Of a stretch of 64,000 nt of DNA, positions 45,085 to 53,388 are shown in pieces. Made by a program: the position numbers and the translations under genes. Location of the stretch: NCBI GenBank assembly GCA_963849955.1, contig CAWKJU010000001.1, positions 1 to 64,000 on the forward strand, written 5' to 3'. How positions within the stretch are numbered: position 1 is the stretch's first letter; each line of letters begins with the position of its first letter. A model generated the notes under the pieces. The model did no database searches. It had not been told where the DNA came from and was given only the letters and a program-made list of their open reading frames with translations. Source of the DNA: CAWFGW01 sp963849955. GTDB lineage: Bacteria > Bacteroidota > Bacteroidia > Cytophagales > JAAEPT01.

Positions 45085-46902
45085 CTAATCCAACAACGGC
45101 TCATAAACATACTCCGAATGTCTGTTCAAGTGACGGCTATAACTAGGGTCATTTTCGATATACTCCTTCCAGTTATTTACAAATCGTTTGCGTTCCTTCC
45201 GGTAACGCATCAGGGAGCTAAAAGACTTTTGTTTATTGCCTCTGGAATAAGACTCATGATGATACAAGACAACATGTGGTACATAGACATTAAAATAGCC
45301 TTTGCTTCTTAATTTTAGACATAAGTCGTAATCATTAAAGTCTACTTCAAACTTTTCGTCAAAACCACCTACTAAGTTAAATATTGATTTCTTTACCATC
45401 ATACACGCTGCTGTAAGCGCAGTATAGTTGGAGACAGAATTAATAATGTAAGTATATCGGGGATCGTTATCTTCGATTTTTGAAAGACTATGCGAGGCAA
45501 TCCCATCTAACCCTAAAATAACGCCAGCATGTTGAATGCGGTTGTTCGGATAAAGTAATTTTGCACCTACAGCACCCACTTTTTCTCGTTGGGCGTGTTC
45601 AAGCATTCCCTGCAACCAGTCATTAGTTAAAACTTCAGCATCATTATTTAAAAATAAAAAATATGAACCTGTCGCAAATTTTGTGGCATAGTTGTTTATC
45701 CCAGAATAATTAAACGGAACATCATAACGCTTCACAATCAAACGATCCTTAAAGATGTTTTGCCACTTGCCAACAACTTTGAAGAACTCAGGTTCAGTGC
45801 TACCGTTATCAATGAGCACAATTTCGTAATTTTTATAGGTAGTTAAGTGGTGAATCGAGCTCAAACACGTATTAAGTACCCCTCCTTGATCGCGTGATGG
45901 AATGATGATGGATATTTTATCTTCTTGAACTATTGGGTAACGAACCAGATAGGTCCCTTTTCTCTTATCACTAATGGAGACTTTTGCTTCTACTTTCCTG
46001 CGAAGCATAGCCCTTTCTAATGCTTTTTTTTCCTCAACAATGCGTTTTTCTCCTACTAAATAATTTTTTTTGTGAAACAAGACTTCAGACACATGATGTA
46101 TCGCATCGGTTTTCTCAGAAATTTTCAGTAGTAAGTCGTACACAAAGGCACATTGGTATTTTAAGCTAAACTGACCTACTTGATGATAAAAAGAGGATTG
46201 AAAGAAAACACCAGCAGCCAGATAATTGCGAGATAAAAATGTGTCTGGATTCCATGATGATTTAAAGTTGGGAGCAAATTTTTCGTTAGCATTATTAATT
46301 TTCCCCTCATCGACATAAACTACCGCGGCACTTTCTTGCTGAGCGATTTCTTCAGTAATTTTTTCTAAACATTGTGGCTCCAACAAGTCACCTGGTCGCA
46401 TGGCAAAGAAATATTCACCAAAGCCTAGATCAAAAATATTGTTATAAGATTCTGCTAAGTTTTCAGTATATATAATAGGAGAAAGTTTTATTGAAAAACG
46501 GTAATTCTTGATAATCACTTTCAACTTGGAAAAAGCACGGTCATTAGATAACCCGTATAATCCAATACATACCTCAAAATTTGGATAGGTTTGCTGTTTA
46601 ATGGAATCAAGTGTTTGAGTCAGATAACTGATGCTGTCAGCATTCACGGCAATTCCTAAACTGATAGAAGCTTTTGCCCAAGAATTTTTCTGGCTTTCTT
46701 CAATGTTTTGTAATGGTCGCTCTAACGTTTTGTTTGATAACCAGTTGTTGTACTTGATAATAAACTCGCGATGTGAGCGATTGGGTTTTCTGTTTAGTTT
46801 AAAAACATTCCTCAGTTGCTTTATTTGACAATAAAAATAATAAGCGTTTACTGCTAATCTGTCGACTAAGTCAATGATATAAGACCCCGTTTTGCGAATC
46901 AT
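45085..46902 (-). CDS. Large GT2-family glycosyltransferase
   Basis: A 605-residue protein with two GT-A-like regions. The N-terminal part (about 65-290) has SISLGIAVNADSIS..FEVCIGLYG and AVVYVDEG, degenerate relative to active GT2 domains. The C-terminal part (about 310-570) is a clear GT2 domain: IIIPSRDQGGVL, LIDNGSTEPEF, NDAEVLTNDWL and the FEVDFNDYDLCLKLR end. It reads opposite to the plus-strand glycan genes and ends 92 bp from the two-domain glycosyltransferase. It may belong to the same surface-glycan pathway. Confidence 0.85.
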   Translation of the reverse strand: MIRKTGSYIIDLVDRLAVNAYYFYCQIKQLRNVFKLNRKPNRSHREFIIKYNNWLSNKTLERPLQNIEESQKNSWAKASISLGIAVNADSISYLTQTLDSIKQQTYPNFEVCIGLYGLSNDRAFSKLKVIIKNYRFSIKLSPIIYTENLAESYNNIFDLGFGEYFFAMRPGDLLEPQCLEKITEEIAQQESAAVVYVDEGKINNANEKFAPNFKSSWNPDTFLSRNYLAAGVFFQSSFYHQVGQFSLKYQCAFVYDLLLKISEKTDAIHHVSEVLFHKKNYLVGEKRIVEEKKALERAMLRRKVEAKVSISDKRKGTYLVRYPIVQEDKISIIIPSRDQGGVLNTCLSSIHHLTTYKNYEIVLIDNGSTEPEFFKVVGKWQNIFKDRLIVKRYDVPFNYSGINNYATKFATGSYFLFLNNDAEVLTNDWLQGMLEHAQREKVGAVGAKLLYPNNRIQHAGVILGLDGIASHSLSKIEDNDPRYTYIINSVSNYTALTAACMMVKKSIFNLVGGFDEKFEVDFNDYDLCLKLRSKGYFNVYVPHVVLYHHESYSRGNKQKSFSSLMRYRKERKRFVNNWKEYIENDPSYSRHLNRHSEYVYEPLLD

Positions 46903-46997
46903 TTGAATAACCTAAACACTATTTTTGAGAGATACTGTATTTAAGAATAAACAAATGTAAAAAAAATGTTATGAAATGATTATTAATAATCGCTTAT

Positions 46998-48125
46998 TTA
47001 TCCATTTACTGTCGTTGATAGCGCTTCAAGGAATTGATCTGCTTGATTTTTAGTTAGCGTTAACGGAGGCAATAAGCGCATTACCTTTTTACCTGCTACT
47101 CCCGTAAAAATATGGTGATCAAAAAGCAATGATTTGCGAATAGGAGCGATGTCTTCTTCCATTTCTAAACCTATCATTAAACCACGCCCGCGGACTTCTT
47201 TGAACGTGTTCATTGCTCGGATTTCATTCATCAGATAACTTCCTATGGAAGCCGCATTTTCAATTAGTTTATCTTGTTTCATAACATCAAGTACAGCCAC
47301 ACCTGCCGCACACGCTAAGTGGTTGCCACCAAAGGTAGTCCCTAACATACCTGACACCGCTTTGAACTTTGGTGCGATAGCTATAGCACCTATTGGGAAA
47401 CCATTGCCCATCCCTTTTGCCATAGTGTAAATGTCGGCATCTACTCCAGCATAATCGTGCGAATAGAACTTACCTGAACGACCGTAGCCACACTGGATGG
47501 CATCGGCTATATAAACGGCATTATGCTGATCACATAAGCTGCGAATTTTTTTGAGAAAACTTTCTGTAGCGATGTTGATACCACCAATACCTTGAATTCC
47601 TTCAATGATCACAGCACAAATTTCCTCTTCTTGAAAAGCTTTTTCTAAGACTTCCTCATCATTAAAAGGAAGTATAATGGAGTTTCCAGTATGATTAACA
47701 GGTGCCACAATGGAAGGGTTGTCGGTAATCTCAACGGCTAATGACGTGCGACCATGAAAACCTTTAGAAAAAGAAATGATTTTCTTTTTTCCGTTGTGAA
47801 ACGAAGCTAGTTTTAAGGCGTTTTCATTTGCCTCCGCTCCAGAGTTACAATAAAAAAGATGATAGTCTTCCTTCCCAGAAAGGTGACCAAGTTTTTGTGC
47901 TAACTCTTCTTGTATTGGAATTTGGACAGAGTTAGAGTAAAACCCGATATTTTTTAGCTGATGAGTTATTTTTTCAATATAATACGGATGGCTATGCCCA
48001 ATGGAAATAACAGCATGACCACCGTAGAGGTCTAAATATTCAGTACCATTTTTATCCCAAACAGTACAACCAGAAGCTTTTACCGGCTCAATATCGAATA
48101 AAGGGTAAACGTTGAATAAATCCAT
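46998..48125 (-). CDS. argD: Acetylornithine/aspartate-family aminotransferase (argD-like)
   Basis: A 375-residue fold-type I PLP aminotransferase. FYCNSGAEANENALKLA binds the cofactor phosphate, IEGIQGIGGINIA and DAIQCGYGRSGKF hold the aspartate ligand, and MAKGMGNGFPIGA has the PLP-binding Lys near residue 240. In the arginine pathway ArgD transfers the amino group to N-acetylglutamate semialdehyde; the neighbours argC and proAB make its substrate. It starts just after a four-helix-bundle cassette. Confidence 0.88.
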   Translation of the reverse strand: MDLFNVYPLFDIEPVKASGCTVWDKNGTEYLDLYGGHAVISIGHSHPYYIEKITHQLKNIGFYSNSVQIPIQEELAQKLGHLSGKEDYHLFYCNSGAEANENALKLASFHNGKKKIISFSKGFHGRTSLAVEITDNPSIVAPVNHTGNSIILPFNDEEVLEKAFQEEEICAVIIEGIQGIGGINIATESFLKKIRSLCDQHNAVYIADAIQCGYGRSGKFYSHDYAGVDADIYTMAKGMGNGFPIGAIAIAPKFKAVSGMLGTTFGGNHLACAAGVAVLDVMKQDKLIENAASIGSYLMNEIRAMNTFKEVRGRGLMIGLEMEEDIAPIRKSLLFDHHIFTGVAGKKVMRLLPPLTLTKNQADQFLEALSTTVNG

Positions 48126-48129
48126 TTGA

Positions 48130-48563
48130 TTAATTAATAATTAACAATGAAGAATGAACAATTGAGTTGAACTTATTTTTTTGATGAATTTAGAATTGCT
48201 GTAATAATTCTTAGTAATTCATTTACATCATTAATTATTAAATCAGCTTTATCTTTTTCTAATAGTTTTGAATCTCTAAGCAAACGAAGCCAATACTTAG
48301 TTTCGCGAGCTTCTTTATAAGAGATTTGAAATTTCGCTATAAAATCTTTTTTTGAAAAACCACCAATTGCTTCTTCAGCGTTTGCCCCTATACTTGTTCC
48401 AGATTTTAGAAGTTGTTTACTTATCTCGAACTCTTTGTGTTTTTCTCTGATATGAAAATAGAGTTGAACTATTTTAAGAGAAAAATCATAAGTTTTGGTC
48501 AGGATAATGTTTGGTTTCTCGCTTTCCAATAGTATTAATTTTTCATTGTTAATTATTAATTAA
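48130..48563 (-). mobile_element. Four-helix-bundle cassette 1 with perfect 22-bp inverted repeats
   Basis: A 434-bp unit. A perfect 22-bp inverted repeat lies at 48130-48151 and 48542-48563 (arm read inward begins TTAATTAATAATTAAC). The arms are built of 7-bp AATNAAN units, which continue further inward to 48166. The right arm overlaps the stop codon of proA. It carries only the four-helix-bundle gene. It looks like a small mobile cassette, but transposition is an inference. Confidence 0.65.
48173..48529 (-). CDS. Four-helix-bundle (S23/IVP-like) protein 1
   Basis: A 118-residue helical protein starting with TTG at 48529. Relatives occur in 23S rRNA intervening sequences (S23) and in Avd of diversity-generating retroelements. 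The family core is visible: KQLLKSGTSIGANAEEAIGG, KKDFIAK and ISYKEARETKYWLRLLRD. It probably forms oligomers and may bind nucleic acid; its function is not established. It sits between proA and argD, inside inverted repeats, in the same orientation as the operon. Confidence 0.85.
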   Translation of the reverse strand: MESEKPNIILTKTYDFSLKIVQLYFHIREKHKEFEISKQLLKSGTSIGANAEEAIGGFSKKDFIAKFQISYKEARETKYWLRLLRDSKLLEKDKADLIINDVNELLRIITAILNSSKK

Positions 48564-49813
48564 CTTCTGACCTGTCCATCACCTACAATAACCCACTTGT
48601 AGCTAGTCAACTCTCTGAGTCCCATTGGACCACGAGCATGCAATTTTTGAGTACTAATGCCTATTTCTGCTCCTAATCCAAATTGTGCACCATCAGAGAA
48701 AGCAGTGGACGCGTTAGCGTATACACAAGCCGAATCAATATTTTTTAAATAATAAGCAGCTGTGGTTTTGTCTTCAGTAACTATTGCCTCTGAATGTTTA
48801 GAAGTATGGTTCGTCACATGGTCAATTGCTTCATCAATCGATTTCACTGTTTTTACAGCCATTCTCATCGATAGAAACTCTGTACCAAAAGATTCTTCAT
48901 CGGCCTTTTTTAATAACCCACTTGGGTATTTACCTTCTAAAGCTTTGTAAGAAGCTTCGTCTGCAAATACTTCAGCTTGGTGAGTTGAACCTAAATCTGA
49001 TAATATTTCAGCCGCGTTCTTTAATTGTGCTTCATGAATTACCATACAATCCAAGGCATTACAAACAGAAACTCGTCTCGATTTTGAGTTCGTAACTATT
49101 CCTTTTGCTTTTTGTACATCAGCAGCTTGGTCCACATACACATGGCATATACCGGCACCAGTTTCGATTACAGGTACTTTAGAGTTTTCGCGCACAAAAT
49201 TGATTAACCCTTGACTTCCTCTAGGAATTGCACAGTCAATGAATTCGGTTGCCTCTAAAATATACTTTAAGGCTTCTCTTTCAGCAGGCGCTAAGTAGCA
49301 TACGTCTTCTAAACCTCGCTTAGCTAACACTTTTTTAATTATGCTAACAATGGCAATATTAGAATCTTTAGCATCCCGACTACCTTTCAGTACACATGCA
49401 TTTCCTGATTTCAAACAAAGTGCAAACACATCAAATGTAACATTTGGGCGGCTTTCAAAGATGATTCCGATTGTTCCTAAAGGCACCGTGACACGTGAAA
49501 TAGCTAATCCATTATCCATGTTTTTGCTGTCAAGCGTAATGTCTAGAGGAGAAGGTAATTTGGCTACATTTCTTAAATCATCTGTGATTGCTTTAAGTCG
49601 ATTGGAGTCTAATAGCAAACGATCATATTTAGGGTCGTTTTTATCCATTCGCTCCAAATCTTTTTGATTTTCAGCTAAAATGTAGGCTTCGTTTTCTAAG
49701 GTTAAGTCAGCTAGTTCATTCAAAATCGTGTTAATATCCTCATCAGTGAGGTTAACCATTTTGCGACTCGCTATTTTTACTTTTTGAAGATTATTTATAA
49801 TTTCTTGTTCCAT
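48560..49813 (-). CDS. proA: Glutamate-5-semialdehyde dehydrogenase (gamma-glutamyl phosphate reductase)
   Basis: A 417-residue NADPH-dependent reductase, the second step of proline synthesis. SRVTVPLGTIGIIFESRPN lies near residue 110, and the catalytic Cys is in VSVCNALDC near 255. Length is normal. It starts 4 bp after proB. The stop codon lies within the right inverted repeat of the four-helix cassette. Glutamate semialdehyde also feeds ornithine, so proAB in an arginine cluster is logical. Confidence 0.94.
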   Translation of the reverse strand: MEQEIINNLQKVKIASRKMVNLTDEDINTILNELADLTLENEAYILAENQKDLERMDKNDPKYDRLLLDSNRLKAITDDLRNVAKLPSPLDITLDSKNMDNGLAISRVTVPLGTIGIIFESRPNVTFDVFALCLKSGNACVLKGSRDAKDSNIAIVSIIKKVLAKRGLEDVCYLAPAEREALKYILEATEFIDCAIPRGSQGLINFVRENSKVPVIETGAGICHVYVDQAADVQKAKGIVTNSKSRRVSVCNALDCMVIHEAQLKNAAEILSDLGSTHQAEVFADEASYKALEGKYPSGLLKKADEESFGTEFLSMRMAVKTVKSIDEAIDHVTNHTSKHSEAIVTEDKTTAAYYLKNIDSACVYANASTAFSDGAQFGLGAEIGISTQKLHARGPMGLRELTSYKWVIVGDGQVRS

Positions 49814-49817
49814 AATA

Positions 49818-50609
49818 TCAACTAGTTCTTGCTAAAAATTTTGTTCCAACATTCATTCCCCCTATGATGTCAAGGACGATATGTTCTCTTTTTCCATTGG
49901 CTATGTGGGTTTCTATTCCTTTGTCGGCAGCTATCATAGCAACGTTCAACTTGGATTTCATTCCACCTCTTCCACCACCAGATTTTTTAGAGCTAATGTA
50001 CTTTAATATTTTTTTGTCATTAGGCTCAACTTCATTTATCAAAATACTTCCTTCATCATCAGGGTGGCCCGTATATAGGCCGTCCATGTTACTTAGAATA
50101 ATAAGCTTGTCAGCACCAATCATAAAGGCTGTTAACCCTGCAAGTTCATCATTATCCGTAAACATCAACTCTTGTAAAGAAACCACATCGTTTTCATTCA
50201 CAATTGGGATAATGGAATCCTTTAATAACCCACGAAAACAATTTCGCATGTTTTTATAATTGACAAGACCGCGTGTAAAGTCTTCTTTAGTAACTAATAC
50301 CTGAGCAATTACAAATCCTTTTTGGAAGAACAGATCAGAATAAATAGTCATCAATTTCACTTGACCAATGGAGCTGTACACTTGGCGCTGAATAGTCTTG
50401 CTTTTTACGGAAGTTAATTGATAGATGGATTTTCCAGCACCTACAGCACCGGAAGAGACCATAATCACTTCATGCCCCATTGCTTTTAACTCAGCTACCT
50501 GATCTACTATGTTTTGGAAAATGTTTAAGTCTAATTCTCCTTCTTCAGTTGTTAAAACATTTGTTCCTAGTTTAATAACTAGACGGAGTTTTCTTTTGCT
50601 TCTAATCAT
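49818..50609 (-). CDS. proB: Glutamate 5-kinase
   Basis: The longest frame starts with GTG at 50618 (266 residues); I prefer ATG 50609 (263 residues). An amino acid kinase fold: VIKLGTNVL near the N-terminus, SSGAVGAGKS near residue 55, VNENDVVS near 140, DNDELAGL near 150 and a GTKF-type end. It lacks the C-terminal PUA domain of E. coli ProB, as is common in Bacteroidota. It makes gamma-glutamyl phosphate for ProA, and its start lies downstream of a four-helix remnant. Confidence 0.93.
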   Translation of the reverse strand: MIRSKRKLRLVIKLGTNVLTTEEGELDLNIFQNIVDQVAELKAMGHEVIMVSSGAVGAGKSIYQLTSVKSKTIQRQVYSSIGQVKLMTIYSDLFFQKGFVIAQVLVTKEDFTRGLVNYKNMRNCFRGLLKDSIIPIVNENDVVSLQELMFTDNDELAGLTAFMIGADKLIILSNMDGLYTGHPDDEGSILINEVEPNDKKILKYISSKKSGGGRGGMKSKLNVAMIAADKGIETHIANGKREHIVLDIIGGMNVGTKFLARTS

Positions 50610-50630
50610 TTTGAACACTTTTTTGTGTTA

Positions 50631-50658
50631 GTTTACGCTTAACGATTTTACGATTAAA
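50631..50658. repeat. Degenerate 7-bp-period array downstream of the four-helix remnant
   Basis: Units GTTTACG, CTTAACG, ATTTTAC and GATTAAA precede the stop of the small four-helix remnant. Weaker than the arrays at the other cassettes. Confidence 0.4.
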
Positions 50659-50761
50659 CGGGTAACGTTTTTAATCCCTTAAGGAAATTAATGAGCATTG
50701 CTTTTATTTTATTGGCTTTATCATTTAACTCTAAGTAGTCTTTTTCAGAGAGGTATTTCAT
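50654..50761 (-). pseudogene. C-terminal remnant of a fourth four-helix-bundle gene
   Basis: A 35-codon frame from ATG 50761 to TAA 50654. Its sequence (MKYLSEKDYLELNDKAN, then IKAMLINFLKGLKT) matches the last helix of a longer four-helix-bundle subfamily (typically YLSEEDY..ELDEQCEEIGKML..LIKSL). The upstream three helices are missing. It lies between argC and proB, where the other cassettes also lie, and has 7-bp-like arrays on both sides (50631-50658, 50777-50804). Could be a truncated cassette; chance is less likely given the motif. Confidence 0.55.
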
Positions 50762-50776
50762 TTATTTTTTATTCTC

Positions 50777-50804
50777 CATTCAAACGTTTACAGTTGAGCG
50801 TTCC
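50777..50804. repeat. Degenerate 7-bp-period array near the argC end
   Basis: CATTCAA, ACGTTTA, CAGTTGA and GCGTTCC. It resembles the array at 50631-50658 (shared GTTTACRSTTRA). Confidence 0.4.
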
Positions 50805-50819
50805 CCCTGTTTCCCGTCC

Positions 50820-51779
50820 TTAAAACCCGACAGGTTTTAAATTTAATCCAGTACGTTCGTTTAAACCAAACATTAAGTTTAAGTTTTGGACCGCTTGGCC
50901 TGATGCTCCTTTGGTGAGGTTGTCAATGATGGAAATGATATGCAATTTTTTGCCATATTTCTTTACATACACGAAGCAATTATTGGTATTGACTACTTGT
51001 TTTAAGTTTGGATTTTCATCCACTACATGTGTGAAAGGAGCATCTTTGTAGTAGTCTTTGTATAGTTTTATCGCTTGTTCTTCTGATAAGTCAGAATTGA
51101 TGTAAGTGGAAGCGATAATCCCTCGTGTAAAGTCTCCTCTGAAAGGCACAAAGTTAACATCTTTATCGCCCGATTGCAATTTTTCGAGGCTTTCTCCTAT
51201 TTCTTGCAGGTGTTGGTGTTCAAATGCCTTGTACACAGACATGTTGTTTGCACGCCAACTAAAATGCGAAGTAGCTGACGGATTTTGACCTGCTCCCGTA
51301 GAGCCTGTCACCGCTGTCACATGAATTTCATCATGTATCTGTTGATTGGCAGCTAACGGCAACAAACCTAATTGAATACAAGTAGCAAAACAACCAGGGT
51401 TTGCAATGTGTTTTGCACCTTTCAATTGTGCTTTGTTAAGCTCGGGTAAACCGTATACAAAGTCGTTTCCTGCTCTTGAATGACGAAAATCTGTGGATAA
51501 ATCGATAATGTTAATGTCATAAAAAGCTGGGTTTGCATCCAAGAACTTTTTAGCATCACCATGCCCCAAACACATCACCAATGCATCTATATCAGTACTC
51601 AATTGATCGGTAAACACTAAATCAGTGTAGCCCATCAAATCCTGGTGTACTTTCGAGACTTTATTTCCAGCATTGCTGTTGCTATGTACAAATGCTATTT
51701 CTATTTCCGGGTGCCCAACAAGTATTCGGAGTAATTCACCTCCTGTGTATCCTGCACCGCCTACTATACCTATGATCAT
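50820..51779 (-). CDS. argC: N-acetyl-gamma-glutamyl-phosphate reductase
   Basis: A 319-residue NADPH-dependent reductase of arginine synthesis. GGAGYTGGELLRIL (residues 6-19) binds the cofactor. The active-site Cys is in ANPGCFATC near residue 130, and HFSWRANNMSVYKAFEHQH with its His follows. Length matches the shorter type of ArgC. It feeds acetylglutamate semialdehyde to ArgD. A four-helix cassette lies 34 bp upstream. Confidence 0.95.
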   Translation of the reverse strand: MIIGIVGGAGYTGGELLRILVGHPEIEIAFVHSNSNAGNKVSKVHQDLMGYTDLVFTDQLSTDIDALVMCLGHGDAKKFLDANPAFYDINIIDLSTDFRHSRAGNDFVYGLPELNKAQLKGAKHIANPGCFATCIQLGLLPLAANQQIHDEIHVTAVTGSTGAGQNPSATSHFSWRANNMSVYKAFEHQHLQEIGESLEKLQSGDKDVNFVPFRGDFTRGIIASTYINSDLSEEQAIKLYKDYYKDAPFTHVVDENPNLKQVVNTNNCFVYVKKYGKKLHIISIIDNLTKGASGQAVQNLNLMFGLNERTGLNLKPVGF

Positions 51780-51788
51780 ATTAGTTGA

Positions 51789-52202
51789 TAGTTAATAGTG
51801 AACAGTTAATAGCTATTTTACACTTGATTTTGATGTGTTCAAAATAGCTGTTAACATTTTTAATAATTCTTCGCAATCATTGATTAACGATTCTGCTATT
51901 TTTTGCTCGATAAAATCAGTATCTCTTAATAGCCTCAACCAATAATGAGTTTCTCTAGCTTCTTTATATGAAATAGAGATTTTATTGATAAAATCTTTCT
52001 TCGATTGCCCTCCCTCAGCTTCTTCAATATTTGCTCCTATAGAAGTGGCTGAGCGTAATAATTGACGAGATAAATCATATTCTTTTTTTCTTCTTTGAGA
52101 TAAATAAAGAGTTTGATAATTCTAAGTGAAAACTTGTAGTTTTTCGATCTAACGGTATTTTCGTTCAAAATCATTATGCTATTAACTTTTCATTATTAAC
52201 TA
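51789..52202 (-). mobile_element. Four-helix-bundle cassette 2 with 25-bp imperfect inverted repeats
   Basis: A 414-bp unit. The inverted repeats at 51789-51813 and 52178-52202 match at 23 of 25 positions and consist of 7-bp units (AGTTAAT, AGTGAAC type). The left arm touches the four-helix stop codon and the right arm contains the argG stop codon. It encloses the frameshifted four-helix gene. Confidence 0.65.
51813..52174 (-). pseudogene. Four-helix-bundle (S23/IVP-like) gene 2 with apparent -1 frameshift
   Basis: Reading from ATG 52174, the frame follows the family (NYKFSLRIIKLFIYLKEEKK) until an A7 run (plus 52083-52089), then stops. In the -1 frame it continues with EYDLSRQLLRSATSIGAN, KKDFINK, ISYKEARETHYWLRLLRD and ends TAG 51813-51815. 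The run reads A_AAA_AAG in phase, so a -1 slip would restore a 120-residue protein. Restoring one A would do the same. It lies between argG and argC inside inverted repeats. Pseudogene, sequencing error or programmed shift are all open. Confidence 0.7.
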
Positions 52203-53386
52203 TTCACTTTTTTGTAAATAGAACTCTGATTCCCAAAGATCTTCGAAAACCCTTTCACATCGTCACCACTCCAGGTATTGTTCATTTCTCCGTAGCTTCC
52301 AAATTTAGCAGACATCAAATCATGAGGTGATTCAATTCCTATAATATAAAACCTGTATGGAGCTAGTTGAACCCGCACTTTTCCTGTTACCTTTTGCTGA
52401 GTGCTGATGAAGAATGTTTCCAAATCACGCATCATAGGTTCTAGGAATTGACCTTCGTGTACGCCATTACCGTATGATTGTGCCATTTGGTCTTTTAAGT
52501 TAATCTGACGATAAGTTAAAGTGTGCTTTTCCAAGGCATGGTGTGCTTTAATGATTACCAACGGAGCAGCAGCTTCAAAACCAACTCGTCCTTTAATACC
52601 GATAATAGTATCACCAACATGGATGTCACGACCAATTCCAAAGGGAGCAGCTATTGCTTCAATTTTTTGGATGGCTTGTGTTTGAGTTAGTTTTTCACCA
52701 TTCACTCCCACTGGTTCTCCTTTCTTAAACTCTATGACTAATTCCTCGGGTTCCGTTTTAGAAACTTGGGTAGGAAAAGCCGACTCAGGTAAATAACCAT
52801 GTGAAGTTAGTGTCTCTTTTCCACCCACAGAAGTTCCCCAGATACCCTTGTTAATGGAGTATTCAGTTTTGGTCCAGTCACGGACAACGCCTTTGTTTTT
52901 CAAGTATTCTATTTCAGCTTCTCGCGATAGTTTGTTATCTCGAATAGGGGTGATGATTTTTACTTCAGGGCAAAGGATATGGAAGGTCATATCAAAACGC
53001 ACCTGGTCGTTTCCAGCTCCAGTAGAACCATGTGCAATATGTCCTGCTTCTATTTCTTTCGCATAATTACCGATAGCAATGGCTTGAAACACGCGTTCTG
53101 CGCTAACAGATAGTGGGTAAGTGTTGTTTTTTAATACATTTCCAGCAATTAAATAGCGCAAGCAGTTGGCGTAATAATTTTCTGTTTCATCAAGCGTAAC
53201 ATGTTTTACTACACCTAATTCCAATGCTTTTTTTTCAATGTCTTCTAATTCTGCTTTAGAAAAACCACCTGTATTTACAATTGCAGAATATACTTCAAGT
53301 CCTAAGTCATCAGTTAGGTGTTTCACACAATAAGTGGTGTCTAATCCTCCACTAAATGCTAGTACTACTTTTTTGTTTTCGCTCAT
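52196..53386 (-). CDS. argG: Argininosuccinate synthase
   Basis: A 396-residue ATP-PPase enzyme joining citrulline and aspartate. The PP-loop SGGLDTTYC is near residue 12, with AHGSTGAGNDQVRFD near 118 and EFLEPMMRDLE near 325. Length is normal. The last codons and the stop lie in the 7-bp array of cassette 2. It shares the strand and likely the transcript with argC, proBA and argD, although cassettes lie between the genes. Confidence 0.95.
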   Translation of the reverse strand: MSENKKVVLAFSGGLDTTYCVKHLTDDLGLEVYSAIVNTGGFSKAELEDIEKKALELGVVKHVTLDETENYYANCLRYLIAGNVLKNNTYPLSVSAERVFQAIAIGNYAKEIEAGHIAHGSTGAGNDQVRFDMTFHILCPEVKIITPIRDNKLSREAEIEYLKNKGVVRDWTKTEYSINKGIWGTSVGGKETLTSHGYLPESAFPTQVSKTEPEELVIEFKKGEPVGVNGEKLTQTQAIQKIEAIAAPFGIGRDIHVGDTIIGIKGRVGFEAAAPLVIIKAHHALEKHTLTYRQINLKDQMAQSYGNGVHEGQFLEPMMRDLETFFISTQQKVTGKVRVQLAPYRFYIIGIESPHDLMSAKFGSYGEMNNTWSGDDVKGFSKIFGNQSSIYKKVNS

Positions 53387-53388
53387 CG

